A stretch of DNA of 64,000 nt, from NCBI GenBank assembly GCA_021399445.1, contig JAJTUQ010000004.1:558001-622000 (forward strand), in the 5' to 3' direction. This DNA is from Xylogone sp. PMI_703 (Eukaryota; Ascomycota; Leotiomycetes). The notes under the pieces are model-generated. The model was not told the DNA's origin, ran no database searches, and worked only from the letters and a program-made list of their open reading frames with translations. The position numbers were made by a program, and so were the translations under genes. The first letter of the stretch is position 1, and each line of letters begins with the position of its first letter. Positions 1-12,246 of this stretch are shown here, piece after piece.

Positions 1-610
1 AAAAATCATAACTATATGCTAGCTATAGCGCATTTGAGCCTGTTTGATTTTCCTGTTGAGTCAACTTTGTACGAGACCATTCCTCTTCTGCATAATAAGT
101 TTTATCTTCCAATGTTATCAAGGAGCCCTCTACCGAAATTCGAACAAATGTGCTAAAGAAGATTAAAGGGCGTCTATTAAAGAACGGGTCAAAACGGGGT
201 AAATAATTTTAATTCTTCAAATCGCAAATTTATATTTTATAAATTTTAAAAGATAATATTAATAACTATTAACAACTATTGATAAGTATATATCATGAGT
301 AAAAATTGTATTATATTATTTAGACATAAGTAAACGAAAACATACTAATATTAAGACTAATTTATTATTACTGTCAATATTTAGATATGAATCATAATGG
401 AACTATATGTTAATGGTCTCAAGTAATTACTATTGATAGAGAAGATTATATCAAGGACACAAATTAGTGTAAGAAATATCACAGTACATAGTAAGATCTA
501 TTCATAGCCTCAGTGGATGCATTTGATCTATTCTATTATAGTTTAGACTAGACGATATCTAAAAGCGTATACTCCATCTCCCTCTCTCTCAGCTTGTTAG
601 TATTGGCTCT
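1..610. other. AT-rich non-coding left edge
   Basis: I see no gene here. The stretch is AT-rich, especially about positions 200-500, with stops in all frames. It forms the 3' flank of the GMC oxidoreductase gene. If the polyketide cluster extends to the left, its next gene lies outside the window. Confidence 0.6.
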
Positions 611-2306
611 TCAGTCGTCTAGACCGTGTTCCTTGACGATCATTTCACCCGCCATCATCCCTATCTGATACGCGTATGTCTGCGGATGGGCGCTATATCA
701 AAATCAGCAAACTCAGTACGTAATCTACGGCACATGTTAACACAGTAGATTCATGAACTTACTTCAACAAGTAAGGCGTTACGCTCATATCAGCTACGCG
801 TAAACCCTCAACACTAAAGACCTTGAAATATGGATCAACAACTGCTCCATCCCTCTCCTGAGACTTGCCGGTCTTGCAAGTGCCAGATTCATGACCACCA
901 GTACCTAGATTCTCTCTCCAATACGTGAGGATATCTTCCTCGCTGTCACCGCGAGGGAATTTATTGGTGGGGGTATTTAGTAAAAGACCCCTCTTCATAA
1001 GCTGGTCGACTACGCGAAGCGCTGCCCGAGTTGCTTCGATCGTGACACGTTTATCAAATGGATGGTCTAGATAGCTTGCCCTGATCAATGGTGGAACTGT
1101 GGGGTCTGGTGACTGAAGCACCACTTCTCCTTTGCCTTGATTATGCTGTGTGAAGACAGCCCATCTGGTCACGGGCCCTGTGACTCCTCCCCAGTCTAAT
1201 ATAGCAGTGGCTTGTTGACGTGCTTCCCAAGCTGCAATAGTTGGGCGTTTGATATGCGTCTGGACGTGCTCCGGAAGAGATTTAAATTCAGGACTCGATA
1301 AGATCTCGTCATTCTTCAAGAAGAATGTTGCAATGCCCTCACTAGGTTCTTTGTCTGGGCGGGTGAAAATCATAGTTATAAAATAATGGTCTCTTAGATT
1401 CTGCCCGACATGCTCATTGGAGTGAACGACAGGAATATTGAATTGTGCTAGCTGGTCTGAAGGGCCTATGCCGGAATGGAGAAGGATCTTTGGTGTGTCA
1501 ATAGCTCCAGCTGAGAGGATGATTTCTTTCGAAGCCTTGATCACCTTGCCGTTAGCCAAGCCGATGCCAATTGCTTTTTGGCCTTCAAATATAACGCGGT
1601 GGACCAACGAGTCCGTGGCAACACGGAGGTTTGACGGAGCACCTCCGAGCACATCGGCTGATGTAGATCGACGCCCATTATACGAACTAAGTGGTGATAC
1701 GGTGACGCCAATAGGATTTCCTCCAGACGGGTCAGGATTGATAGGATGTCCGCATGCTTCCCACGCACGTGCGAATTCGAACATATCAGAATTCCATTGG
1801 GCCTCCCAGCTGGAGAGGTGAATTGGTCCATCCCTACCATAGGCATCTGGGCTAAGGGTGAAGTGGCTTTTGATCTCGGGAGTCGTCCCAAAGTCAAGGT
1901 GGTAATTTTCAAGCTGTCTGTATCTCCGCTCAACATTCTCCCAGTTCCAAGTCTCATTACCGGTGATTCTTGCTACCTCGTCCCAGTCATCGCGAGACCC
2001 TCGAAGCCAGAGTGACTCGTTGATGGCCGTGCAACCTCCGAGGCCTCTCCCCCGCTCCATATCAATTCTTCGGCCATTGAGAGCTGCAACGGGCTCGGTC
2101 ACATAGCCCCAGTTATACTCTGGGTTTCCTTTCTGGCCTCTGAAACCAGTGAGATGACGCAGGACTGGGTCGCTGTTATCACCTCCGGCTTCCAGGAGCA
2201 GAACAGATGGGCGGCTCTTGCTCCTTGCCAAAGCGCTCGCAACGCAACACCCAGCAGGACCGCCGCCTACGACGATAAAGTCAAATTCTTCTGAATCTAG
2301 CGTCAT
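611..2306 (-). CDS. GMC family FAD-dependent oxidoreductase
   Basis: Flavin oxidoreductase of the glucose-methanol-choline family, which oxidises alcohols or related groups with FAD. The N-terminus has the dinucleotide-binding motif VVGGGPAG near residues 12-19, followed by the GMC signature GRGLGGCTAINESLWLRG near residues 85-102. A second GMC signature, SAGAIDTPKILLHSGIG, lies near residue 265. The active-site histidine region GTGGHESGTCKTG is near the C-terminus. The main exon is 763-2306. A 70-bp intron (693-762, GTAAGT...TATAG) joins it to a last exon at 611-692, which restores the usual GMC ending NAHPQTYAYQIGMMAGEMI with the second catalytic histidine. The protein is about 541 residues. 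It is divergent from the PKS across a 1.65-kb intergenic region, so I place it in the cluster as a late oxidative tailoring enzyme. Its substrate cannot be read from the sequence. Confidence 0.9.
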
Positions 2307-2372
2307 ATTGCGGGAAACAAAGAAATTGAAAAGTTTAATGAGATGTGATATGCTTTACCTATTCACATACCT

Positions 2373-2383
2373 TCGTGGAGCGA
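2373..2383 (+). promoter_or_regulatory. TCG(N5)CGA site, AflR-like core
   Basis: The bases TCGTGGAGCGA fit the core spacing TCG-N5-CGA bound by AflR-type Zn2Cys6 regulators, but not the full S/W positions of the AflR consensus. It lies about 67-77 bp upstream of the GMC start codon. A single short match can arise by chance. Confidence 0.25.
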
Positions 2384-3791
2384 GCTCCAAAGTCAAGCAG
2401 AACTGGAAGATTTATAAACCTCATCTTCTACGTCCGACATATGGTACGATCTGGATAGCATCTAATGCACATGAAAGTGGTAGTTCCGAAGTTATCAAAA
2501 GCCTTCGTCGGGTGTCAGAAATTACGAACAGTTTTGGGTCTAAAGTTTGCCGTAGCTCGGGGGACAGTTCGGGATTGTCAGCCTTCGGTCACCACCAAGC
2601 GGTGCCATCAAGCTTCATGTAATATGCGGGATATACAAATGTGTTTAATTTCCGCATTACTTGTTTTCATTTGCCCCAATTCTTTGAGTTTTCTGCGCAT
2701 ACTCACCATTCAATTCTAGTGTGGTGTTGTTTCAATTCGATTAGCTGCTAGTCTCTAATGTACCATCGGAGTCATTATTTCAATATAGACCAAAATTCAC
2801 TGCTTAATATGCATCAGAACTTGCGTAAATGTGAATTCGCCCAAATATTCCTCCCTAGCTCAGTTATCTGAGTGCATGTGATGGGCTGACAGGGACTTTA
2901 ACACAAGACGAACGAGGATCCCCGAGACGTGCAGTAGCCGTACGGTTAATATAAATTAAGAGCAAACTAAAAGAAAAGCCTGGTATCTAAGTCTAGGCGA
3001 TAGCTAGTCTTCTTCTTGTATGTAAAAAAAGGAGCATCTTGTAGACTTATTTATGCAAAATGCTAAGGATTGATATTTTCGGGAGGGTTGACAAGCTGCC
3101 TTAGTCTAATTTCATTTTCACATCGTTTTAAATGAAGTTCCATCTAGTTAGCTGTAACTGCTATGTGATTCTCTTACTGGATTTCCTTGTCATCATAATG
3201 CGCTCTTCCGCTGTATACCAATACTACATACAACAAGACATGAAGGGGCGCAGATAATGCACCCAGCCCACAAGGAAGATATTCTTTAGTAATCATAAAG
3301 ACTCGATTACAATTACATTCTACAGAAATCTATTGCCCAAGTATAAGTTACATGAATCACCGGTTGATCGGTCTGGTTCGAGCCCCCGATGCACTGTCCT
3401 CTACCATGCCCACCATCTTTATCTTAATGTAAGGGAGTACTTGGACAGTATTGGGCCATGTTTGTAAAGCTATTAGGTTCACCGCGGTAGCATTCCGGTC
3501 AGATCGGCGTATTGGAAGGATTATGTTACCCTGCAGTTCATTGATAACAATCTAGCTGATTCCCGGTCACGGCAAAGATGACACCCTCCTAGCGCTTGCA
3601 ATTCCTCTCACAACACTACGGGTAGACGCTTTGTCCGATATTACAGATCCAGCAGTACGGGGATCGGCTAGCCATGCATTATCAAGCAATACCGGTGTTT
3701 TAGCAAGACTAGTGGCATTTGCTGTTCCGTTATGTTCGTAATCCGCTTACATGTCCATGTAGCTAGGAACGGGTGCCGATAACGTTCATTG

Positions 3792-3802
3792 CGATCCCCG
3801 AC
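3792..3802 (-). promoter_or_regulatory. GTCGGGGATCG site before the PKS
   Basis: Read on the minus strand this is GTCGGGGATCG, 160 bp before the PKS start codon. It differs at one base from GTCGGGGACCG at 17565, which lies at the same distance before the Baeyer-Villiger oxidase gene. It is a candidate binding site for a CGG-recognising zinc cluster regulator. Confidence 0.35.
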
Positions 3803-3961
3803 CTTGTCAACCTGGCAGCAGGCTCATAAGTCCTCCTGTGAATCCCTATAATATAGCCTTACTTCAAATCAGGAGATTCTGCGTGCAAGTGGTCTCATCT
3901 TCAGCTATGGGATTTTGTGCTTAGTCGTTTCATTGGCCAGTTGTTTTTCAAAATCATCACA

Positions 3962-6900
3962 ATGCCAATTTCTACATCCACCTCATACGCCGAGGTTGAC
4001 TCTACCAAGATGAAGCTCATTTACTTCAGCAATGAATTTCCTTTTGACGACCTGCACACTCTATGTCGTGAACTCCACCAACGTAGTAAGGACAGGAGAC
4101 ATCCCATCCTCGCCCTATTTCTAGAACAAGCCACACGGGCTATCCGTGAGGAAGTAAGACAGCTGCCTACGGTTTTAAGAGCATTGATACCACCATTCGA
4201 AAGCATCTTGAACTTTGCAGACTTTGCCGACCTTCGTAAGGGGCCGCTTTGTGGATCCATAGATGGCATTCTCTTGTGCACCGTGGAGCTTGGAATATTC
4301 ATTGGGTAAGTAAATCATTGTTTTAAGACAATGCATATGCTAACTGGTCTAGGCGCTATGAGAATTCCTCTGATGAATTTGATATTGATGCCGTCAGCAC
4401 GTCTCTCGCTGGTCTAGGGATCGGGCTTGTGGCAACGGCAGCAGTCTCATTAGCTCCAACTGTTGCAGACCTTCCAGTTGTAGGAGGTGAAGTTGTGCGA
4501 CAAGCCTTCCGTCTTGGTGTTCTTGTCAATGAGATATCCCAAAATCTGCAACCCCGTGACTTGACAGACACAAGCACCCCAGATACTTGGGCATATGTGT
4601 TGCCAGATGTGACAGCGGAAGAAGTACAGAAAGAGCTGAATGCCATTCATACAAAGGAGGTTCGACTGACCTGTTATGGTTGCAAAATATTCTTAAGCTG
4701 ACAAAAAGTCTAGAAAACTCCCGAGGCCAGCAAGGTTTTCATCAGCGCATTGAGTACAACTTCAGTCACGGTGAGTGGTCCACCAGCAAGACTAAAGGCA
4801 ATATTCCGTACCGCCGACTTCTTCCGAGATCGCAAGTTTGTTGCATTACCAGTGTATGGAGGATTGTGTCATGCAAAGCATATTTACAATGACGAAAATG
4901 TACACCAGGTTGTTCGAACGCGTTCGATAGAGTCACTCAACTCCAGGTTCGTGCCACGAATACCCATCTATTCAACCAGTACTGGAAGACCTTTCCTCGC
5001 AACAAATGCGACCGAATTATTCGAGCACATCATTAAAGAGATTCTCACTCAGGCAATACAATGGGATCGCGTTGTTCAAAGTGTCATCCAACAAGCTCAG
5101 GATATCGGAGCATCTCAATGTCGTGTAGTTGTTTTTAGGGTCTCTCTTCCCATCCACGACCTCTCAGCTGCTTTGGGCAAGCTCCCAAACTTGCAAGTAT
5201 CCACTGAAGAGCTCGTTCCATGGGTTCATGACAAGACTTCTCCAAGTGAAGGACCAAGAGGGCCAATGCAATCCAAGATCGCTATTGTCGGCATGTCATG
5301 CAGAATGCCTGGCGGAGCAACTGACACTGAAAGCTTTTGGAAGCTACTAGAAAGCGGTTTGGATGTGCACAGAAAGATCCCTGCTGACCGGTTTGATGTT
5401 GATTCTCATTACGACCCTACCGGAAAGAGACAGAATACTAGCCATACACCATACGGCTGCTTCATTGACGAGCCGGGCCTATTCGACGCACCATTCTTCA
5501 ATATGTCGCCTCGTGAGGCACAGCAAACTGATCCCATGCAGCGACTTGCCATTGTTACTGCATATGAGGCACTAGAACGGGCAGGATATGTAGCAAATCG
5601 GACTGCAGCCACTGACCTTCATCGTATCGGAACCTTCTACGGTCAAGCCAGTGATGATTACCGTGAGGTTAACACAGCGCAAGAAATCAGCACCTACTTC
5701 ATTCCAGGTGGATGTCGAGCATTTGGACCTGGCCGCATCAATTATTTCTTCAAATTCTCAGGACCTAGTTACAGCATCGATACTGCGTGTTCCTCAAGTT
5801 TGGCCACCATTCAGGTTTGTGATCGTTTCTTCCCTCTACAATATAACTGCTAATCACCGCCCTAGACTGCGTGTGCTGCTCTCTGGAATGGTGATGTGGA
5901 TACTGCCGTGGCTGGTGGCATGAATGTATTGACAAATTCAGATGCCTTTGCTGGTCTTAGCCATGGTCACTTCCTGTCCAAGACGCCAAATGCCTGCAAA
6001 ACGTGGGACAGTGAGGCAGACGGTTACTGCCGTGCTGATGCTGTAGCATCCGTTGTCATGAAGCGCCTTGAAGACGCTGAAGCTGATAATGATAACATCC
6101 TTGGTGTTATTCTTGCGGCGGCAACAAATCACTCAGCTGAGGCTATTTCTATTACTCACCCTCATGCCGGCCATCAGGCATACTTAGGTAACCTGGTAGC
6201 CAACAGAGCTGGTATTGACCCTCTCGATGTTAACTATGTTGAGATGCATGGTACGGGTACTCAGGCAGGCGATGCAGAAGAGATTCAGTCGGTGACTAAC
6301 GTATTCTCCCCTTCTACGAGACGACGAAGCTCTAAGAATCCACTTTATATTGGTGCTGTCAAGGCAAATGTTGGTCATAGCGAAGCGGCTGCTGGTGTTA
6401 CGGCTTTGGTAAAAGTGCTTCTCATGCTTCAGAAAAATGCTATTCCACCACATGTTGGCATCAAAAACAGCCTGAATCCCAAGTTCCCTAAAGATTTGGA
6501 TAAGCGACAGGTTTTTATTCCATATGAAAAAACAGAGTGGGCTCGTATGCCTGGGAGGAAGCGCATTGCTGCTGTGAACAATTTCAGCGCTGCAGGAGGT
6601 AATACATCCTTGCTAATTGAAGAGGCACCTCTACGAGAAGTCACCGAAACGGACCCTCGCTCGGCCCATGCTGTTGCATTGTCAGCAAAAAGCAAAGTAT
6701 CACTTAAAGGAAACCTTGAGAGAATGCTTGCATATTTAGAGCAGAATCCAGATGTGTCGATAGCAGATCTCTCTTACTCCACCACAGCCCGCCGATATCA
6801 CCATAACCACCGTGTAGCTTTTGCCGGCTCTGATATTTCTGTAGTGAAGAAGCAACTAAAGTCTGCTCTTGAATCTGTTGACTCTCACAAGCCCATCCCA

Positions 6901-9610
6901 ACAACTGGGCCACCTCCAGTTGCTTTCACATTCACGGGACAGGGAGCGTCATACAAATCTTCTGATTTGGAGTTGTTCCATAATTCGCCTTATTTCCGGT
7001 CCCAGATTCAATACTTAGATGCCATCGCACAAGCCCAGGGGTTCCCGTCCTTTATCCCTGCGCTGGATGGAAGCCATGCAAAAGATCATCTACATTCACC
7101 AATCATCACACAGCTTGCTTTAGTTTGCTCTGAGATTGCACTAGCTAAATATTGGGGTTCCTTGGGTGTGAAGCCCGATGTTGTCATTGGCCACAGCCTG
7201 GGCGAGTACGCAGCGCTACATATTGCAGGAGTACTCTCTGCAAGCGATACCATCTACCTCGTTGGTCAAAGAGCTCTACTTCTTGAAGAGAAATGTAAGG
7301 CTGGCAGCCATAAAATGGTTGCTGTACGCGCCTCACTTGCTCAGATCGAAAAGAGCGCTGACGGCAAACCATACGAGATTGCATGCATTAACGGTCCAAA
7401 GGAAACTGTACTCAGCGGACCTATAGCAGATATGGACGCCATAATTCCGGTTCTTGAGGGCGCTGGATATAAATGCTTCAGCCTTGATGTCGCTTTTGCA
7501 TTCCATTCTGCGCAGACCGATCCTATTCTAGACGAGTTTGAGGCACTTGCAAGCAGTGGTGTTCTTTTCCAGGCACCACATATTCCTGTTATCTCTCCTC
7601 TATTATGCAAGGTCATATTCGATGATAAGAGTGTAAATGCTAGTTATGTTCGTCGTGCTACCCGAGAATCAGTCAACTTCCTCTCCGCTCTGGAAATCGC
7701 ACAACAGATTGGCTCAATCGATGATGAGACCGTCTGGATCGAAATAGGTCCCCATCCTGTCTGCATTTCCTTCGTCAGGGCCACACTTTCGAATATCAAT
7801 GTTGCTGTCCCATCTCTTCGCAGAGGTGAGGATAATTGGTTGACTTTGGCACAGAGTCTAGCGCTTTTGCACTGTGCAGGCGTCAAAATTGAATGGAGCG
7901 AGTTTCACAGCCCATTTGAAAAGGCATTGAGACTATTGGATATTCCCACGTATGCTTGGAACGATAAAACATATTGGATTCAGTATAATGGTGACTGGGC
8001 GCTTACAAAAGGCAATACGTTCTACGATGAAGAAAAGGGTCTTAACAAAGTACAAATTGCACCGCCTGCTCCGAAGTCAAGCCTTAGCACATCCACCGTC
8101 CACCAGATTATTGACCAAGATTTCAATGGAACGGCTGGAGTGGTTGTTATGAGGTCAGATTTGATGCAAGCAGACTTCCGCGCAGCAGCTTGGGGTCACA
8201 AAATGAATGGATGTGGTGTAGTGACATCAGTAAGTTTCCTTTGTTCCTTGACTACTCCTATGGCAGTACTAACATCGTCTTCAGTCAATCCATGCCGATA
8301 TCTCATACACGCTCGGTGAATATCTATACAAAAAGCTCAAGCCCAGTGCCAAGCAAGTCCACATGAACATTGCCAACCTGGAAGTTCTCAAGGGTCTTGT
8401 TGCGAATAGTAACCCGGAGACACATCAATTCATTCAGGTCTCCGTAGCTACCAACGATATTGACTCCAACGTAGCTGAGCTAACATGGTACAATGTACAT
8501 GCCGATGGAACTGTAGATGAGCCATTTGCTACTGCAACTCTCATCTACGGCGATGCTAATGAATGGCTCAATTCGTGGGTCCCCGCAACACATCTCATTG
8601 AAGGCCGCATTCGAGATCTGGAGAGACTGGCTGAATCCGGTGTTGCCAACCGCTTCACTCACAACATGGCCTATCTCCTTTTTGCTACCAACCTAGTTGA
8701 CTATGCGACTAAATATCGTGGCATGCACTCAGTTGTCCTGAACGACTTGGAAGCTTTCGCTGATGTTGTTCTTTCTACAGAGAAAGGCGGTACATGGACA
8801 GTACCACCTTATTTCATTGATAGCGTTGCCCATCTGGCTGGTTTCGTCATGAATGTCTCGGACGCTATTGACACCAAGAACAATTTCTGTGTCACTCCAG
8901 GCTGGCGTTCTATGCGATTTGCAAAGCCTCTAATTGCTGGCGCAAAGTACAGGTCCTATGTTAAGATGATCCCCACTGCCGAAGATCCAAGCGTGTACTT
9001 GGGTGATGTTTATATACTCCAAGATAACGTTATCATTGGCATGGTTGGTGGTATTCAGTTCCGCCGGTATCCTCGCATCCTACTAAGCCGCTTCTTCTCT
9101 GCGCCGGATGACTCCAAGGCACCACCAGTAGCATCTTCAACTTCAACAAAGCATACCATTGCCAAAGTAGAAGCACCTAAAGCAATGGCCGCTAAAGCAG
9201 TAGCTAAGCCAGTAGAAGAACCAGTAGTTAACAGTATCAACGGAGCCCACGCCCATGGTGTTAATGGCGTCAAGGCTGCACCAACTGTTAATGGCATCAG
9301 TGAAACTCCAGTTACGAACGGCGCTAAGCCGGTTGCTGCTCCTACTCCGGCTCCTGCTCCTGCTACTGATGTCGACTCTGACAGCACAACTGCCAAGGCC
9401 ATTCGGATTATTGCCACGGAGTCAGCCTTGGACCTAGAAGATCTAACCGATGATGCCAGCTTTGCAAACTTGGGTGTCGATTCGCTCATGAGCTTGGTCA
9501 TTGCTGAGAAGTTCCGAGAGCAGCTTGGTGTTGTAGTGAGTGGCAGTCTATTCTTGGAGTACCCAACAATTGGGGACTTGAGGAGTTGGCTAGAGGAATA
9601 CTACAGTTAG
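3962..9610 (+). CDS. Non-reducing PKS, SAT-KS-AT-PT-ACP (atrochrysone carboxylic acid synthase type)
   Basis: Iterative type I polyketide synthase, expected to build an aromatic octaketide from malonyl-CoA. Predicted exons are 3962-4305, 4353-4659, 4714-5814, 5866-8229 and 8285-9610, giving about 1813 residues. The start was chosen because the ATG precedes the SAT opening [14 protein letters not shown]. Domains in order: SAT (1-370); KS (about 403-800) with DTACSSS (Cys near 576), EMHGTGT and NVGHSE; AT with GHSLGEY (Ser near 1028); PT (about 1325-1650) with His near 1330 and Asp near 1551 in [11 protein letters not shown]; a Pro/Ala-rich linker; and one ACP with LGVDSLMSL (Ser near 1772). 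It ends right after the ACP with no thioesterase, as in the MdpG, GedC and EncA class. Those enzymes need a separate metallo-beta-lactamase thioesterase, which is present at 26126. The neighbouring genes support an anthraquinone/xanthone product. Confidence 0.95.
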
Positions 9611-10753
9611 GTACTGTATAGAAATGCGGGAAGATGGTTAACAGAACGGTACAATATGTTAGATTTCTGGCGTAGAACAATCATGATTACGATAGATCGG
9701 AGGCAATTGTTTTTGTGTTTCGTCTTGTTTTGTTTTTCGCTTTTAGTTTTGGTTTTATCCTTGTTCTTGTTCCTGCTTTTGCGTTTGTTTCTTATGTACT
9801 CTACCAGGAAATTTCTCGAGCAATTGATATATACTTTATCCTAGTTTGCTACCCATTGAAAAAGAGTATGTGTACAAGTCATCATGAGACAGCATCACCA
9901 CAGTCAACCATCAAGCTCAATCTCTGAACAGGCCCGAGTTGGTGCCGGATGAAATATCCAAGGTCACATTCTATCACATTATGAGGATATAGATCGAGAA
10001 CCTCCTGACCCCCACCTTCTTACTTACTTAATTATGACCTAAGGACACAGTTTCAGTTCAAGAAGATGGATAATACAAGACTTTGTAGAATTTCAAATAG
10101 TAGTTCAAAACTCATTCTTTGATACAATTAAGAAGTCAAAGTCATTTATATAATCTCGCTATTTAATCTAAGTTGCTTGATATGGTCAAAATAACTATTC
10201 ATTAGACAAAAATCAAAGGTGGTTTGAATACATACCATTTCCTCGAATTACACATCATGACTAGGTTAGAGATGAAGTTTAGCCACTCATTCTCATCCCG
10301 TTTGTATCTAACCATTCATAATACTTCTAGTATATATGCTATTTTCAAGGACTTTCTTGAGTTTATTCTGAAATTTCATAACTTTAGTAATATAACTAGT
10401 GTTAGGGAAAAAAAGTAAAGTAATTAATTTGTTAATTAAATTAAATTAGTTCTAACCCTGAATATAACTCTTTAACACTGCCATTGATATTATGTTTAGT
10501 TGATGAAATATCGGTAACACCCCTAAGCTGATAGCGTTCTAACCCACGCAGTACCTACTAAACTCGTCGATTAGTTGACTGTGTAAGCAATCGGAGAACA
10601 GCTGATAGCGCCCGGGCTCCGTGATCCGCGATGTCGGAATACTGCCATGTGGAGTTTCCGACTTCTTTAAGTTCATCTGCAGAAGATATGCGATTCACTT
10701 CCAAAACTTTTACTCTTTGTTTTTCGACTGATTCCTGACAATCAACGTTGAAA
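9611..10753. other. Intergenic, T-rich tract, no gene
   Basis: PKS 3' flank and promoter region of the EthD gene. Positions 9705-9790 are a T-rich, pyrimidine-biased tract with repeated TTTTG-like units. The rest is AT-rich with frequent stops. Near 10625 the bases CCGCGATGTCGG form an inverted CCG/CGG pair with a 6-bp gap, about 120 bp before the EthD start codon. Confidence 0.5.
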
Positions 10754-11265
10754 ATGGCCGATATTCCAATTCCAGCACCTCCACCAGGCATGCCAGGCAC
10801 TCAATTCCTCTGCCTCACCATCTGCGGTTACCGTCGGCCTGGGATGAGCGGGGAGGACTACAGGCATCATATGATAAATGTTTCGGCGCCATTGACCAAA
10901 GACTTAATGATAAAGTACGGCGTGAAGCGGTGGACCCAGGTGAGCCTTTTCCAGTCTGTGAGGGGCTGTTATTTATTGGTAGCGGCTAATAGAGAAAGAT
11001 CCATAACACAACTGAGACCCGGGGACTTATGAATAGGCTCTTCGACCACCAGATGGCTAATCTGGCTGATTTTGATTGTTTCAGCCAGGTTGTCTTTAAA
11101 AGTGTAGATGACTATAAAAAAATGAAGGATGATCCATGGTACAAAGAGCATCTGGTAGGGGACCATGAGAAGTTTGCAGATACGAAAAGGAGCATGATGA
11201 CTATTGGATGGATTACAGAGTATATAAGAGACGGGGAGGTAGTGGATGGATTGAAAGACTGCTAA
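10754..11265 (+). CDS. EthD-domain protein, MdpH1/AgnL1-like decarboxylase
   Basis: Small EthD-fold protein of about 150 residues, encoded by two predicted exons, 10754-10939 and 10999-11265. The intron starts GTGAGC. The acceptor at 10998 was chosen because it gives the family sequence [16 protein letters not shown]. The start ATG was taken because the protein opens [15 protein letters not shown] before the conserved block [19 protein letters not shown]. The C-terminal half has the usual [20 protein letters not shown] block. In the monodictyphenone and agnestin pathways, EthD proteins of this kind decarboxylate atrochrysone carboxylic acid. Its place between the PKS and the anthrone oxygenase fits that role. 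Activity is inferred from family and neighbours. Confidence 0.88.
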
Positions 11266-11700
11266 AGACAAAGGTTTACGTCATTTTGAGCCAGGTCCTT
11301 ACCCCAATTAAGACAGGTTAAATAATGCGTGATATTAAATGATATATTATCACACAATGACCTAGAGCAACCTGAAGATATATATGTGAAGCTCAAATAT
11401 GCGCATAATGCCGATGTGAAAGTTTTCAGACTCCAGTTAAGCATGCGATCCAGTAGAACTGACACATTTTATATGATGTGCCGACACTGAGTAAGGGAAA
11501 TGAAGCCTTTGCATATGCCTTGGCAGTAAACTCTTCAAATTCTTAAATTTCTCCTATTCCTCTACGTTTGCATAATTCGAGCTTTACAAAGAATAACCAA
11601 GAACAAGCGAGCTCTATCTATGTTGCAGTTCCATCTATAACTAAAGGTTAATGAGTTCCATGCACTTTAAGACCCAGTGCTACTCTTTTTGCCACTACTC
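11266..11700. other. Convergent intergenic stretch
   Basis: About 435 bp between the 3' ends of the EthD and anthrone oxygenase genes. It is AT-rich and I see no coding signal or repeat in it; it should hold both polyadenylation regions. Confidence 0.5.
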
Positions 11701-12246
11701 CTATTTCCAGAATGTCCCTATAGCTCCTATGATTGCTCCAGTCAGTGGCAACATTGACCTCGTCAAATGTAACCAACTCCACTTCACTACTAGCTCCTTT
11801 GCCTCAACAAGCTCCTTTACTAGTGGCTCCGTCTGGCTCACTACCTCCAATCGAAATAATTCATCGTTTGTTGGCACCATAACTAACCAAGTAAATGGCA
11901 GCATACTCAACGTTACGATACCTGCCAGTGCGAAGAGACTCCATGATTTTCTAGCACTACGTTTCTTAAGCGATGTGTAGCTGTAAAGTAGAAAGGTACC
12001 AACAGCCATTGTAGGTAGGATCTGATGGCCATAGTGATACACACGAACCCATTGGTGAAAAAGATGAGCTGGCCCAGTAGTGGTGTCCAGAAGGACGGGA
12101 ATAGCCAAAAGGGAGATGGACATCATGGCGCCTAGGAGGACGTAAGTTCAACCTATCGATGTAATTAAGCAACGATGTCATTAGCTCATACCAGAGAGAA
12201 ATGATCCGGTTACCACCGCGGTGGTTTGCGCACCAGTTGTAGACAT
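11701..12246 (-). CDS. DUF1772 anthrone oxygenase, MdpH2/GedH/EncC-like
   Basis: Small membrane-type oxygenase of about 161 residues that converts an anthrone to an anthraquinone (for example emodin anthrone to emodin) without an obvious cofactor site. The first exon is 12192-12246 and the second 11701-12131. The splice joins VVTGSFLSG to AMMSISLLAIPVLLDT, the conserved opening of this family, which settles both the start and the intron. Several hydrophobic segments follow, including ILPTMAVGTFLLYSY and FALAGIVTLSMLPFTWLVMV, and the conserved motif VPTNDEL. It is convergent with the EthD gene; in mdp-type clusters these two functions are also neighbours. Confidence 0.92.

Larger units (their letters stand above)
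2307..3961. promoter_or_regulatory. Divergent promoter region between GMC gene and PKS
   Basis: This 1.65-kb stretch holds no convincing gene; its short ORFs have no recognisable family. Both flanking genes start at its edges and point outward, so it should carry both promoters. It holds several TCGGGG-type sites (about 2557, 2920, 3384 and 3792) and one TCG(N5)CGA site at 2373-2383, 67 bp before the GMC start. Confidence 0.6.

Noticed and set aside
3365..3400. GGTTCGAGCCCCCGATG resembling a tRNA T-arm
   Set aside because: No matching acceptor stem, D-arm or anticodon arm upstream; only the T-loop-like word is present.
9055..9501. 148-codon minus-strand ORF within the PKS
   Set aside because: Antisense shadow of the Ala/Pro/Val-rich linker before the ACP.
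9700..9850. T-rich tract after the PKS encoding a hydrophobic 62-70-codon ORF
   Set aside because: The hydrophobic peptides are an effect of repeated TTT/CTT/GTT codons in a low-complexity tract.
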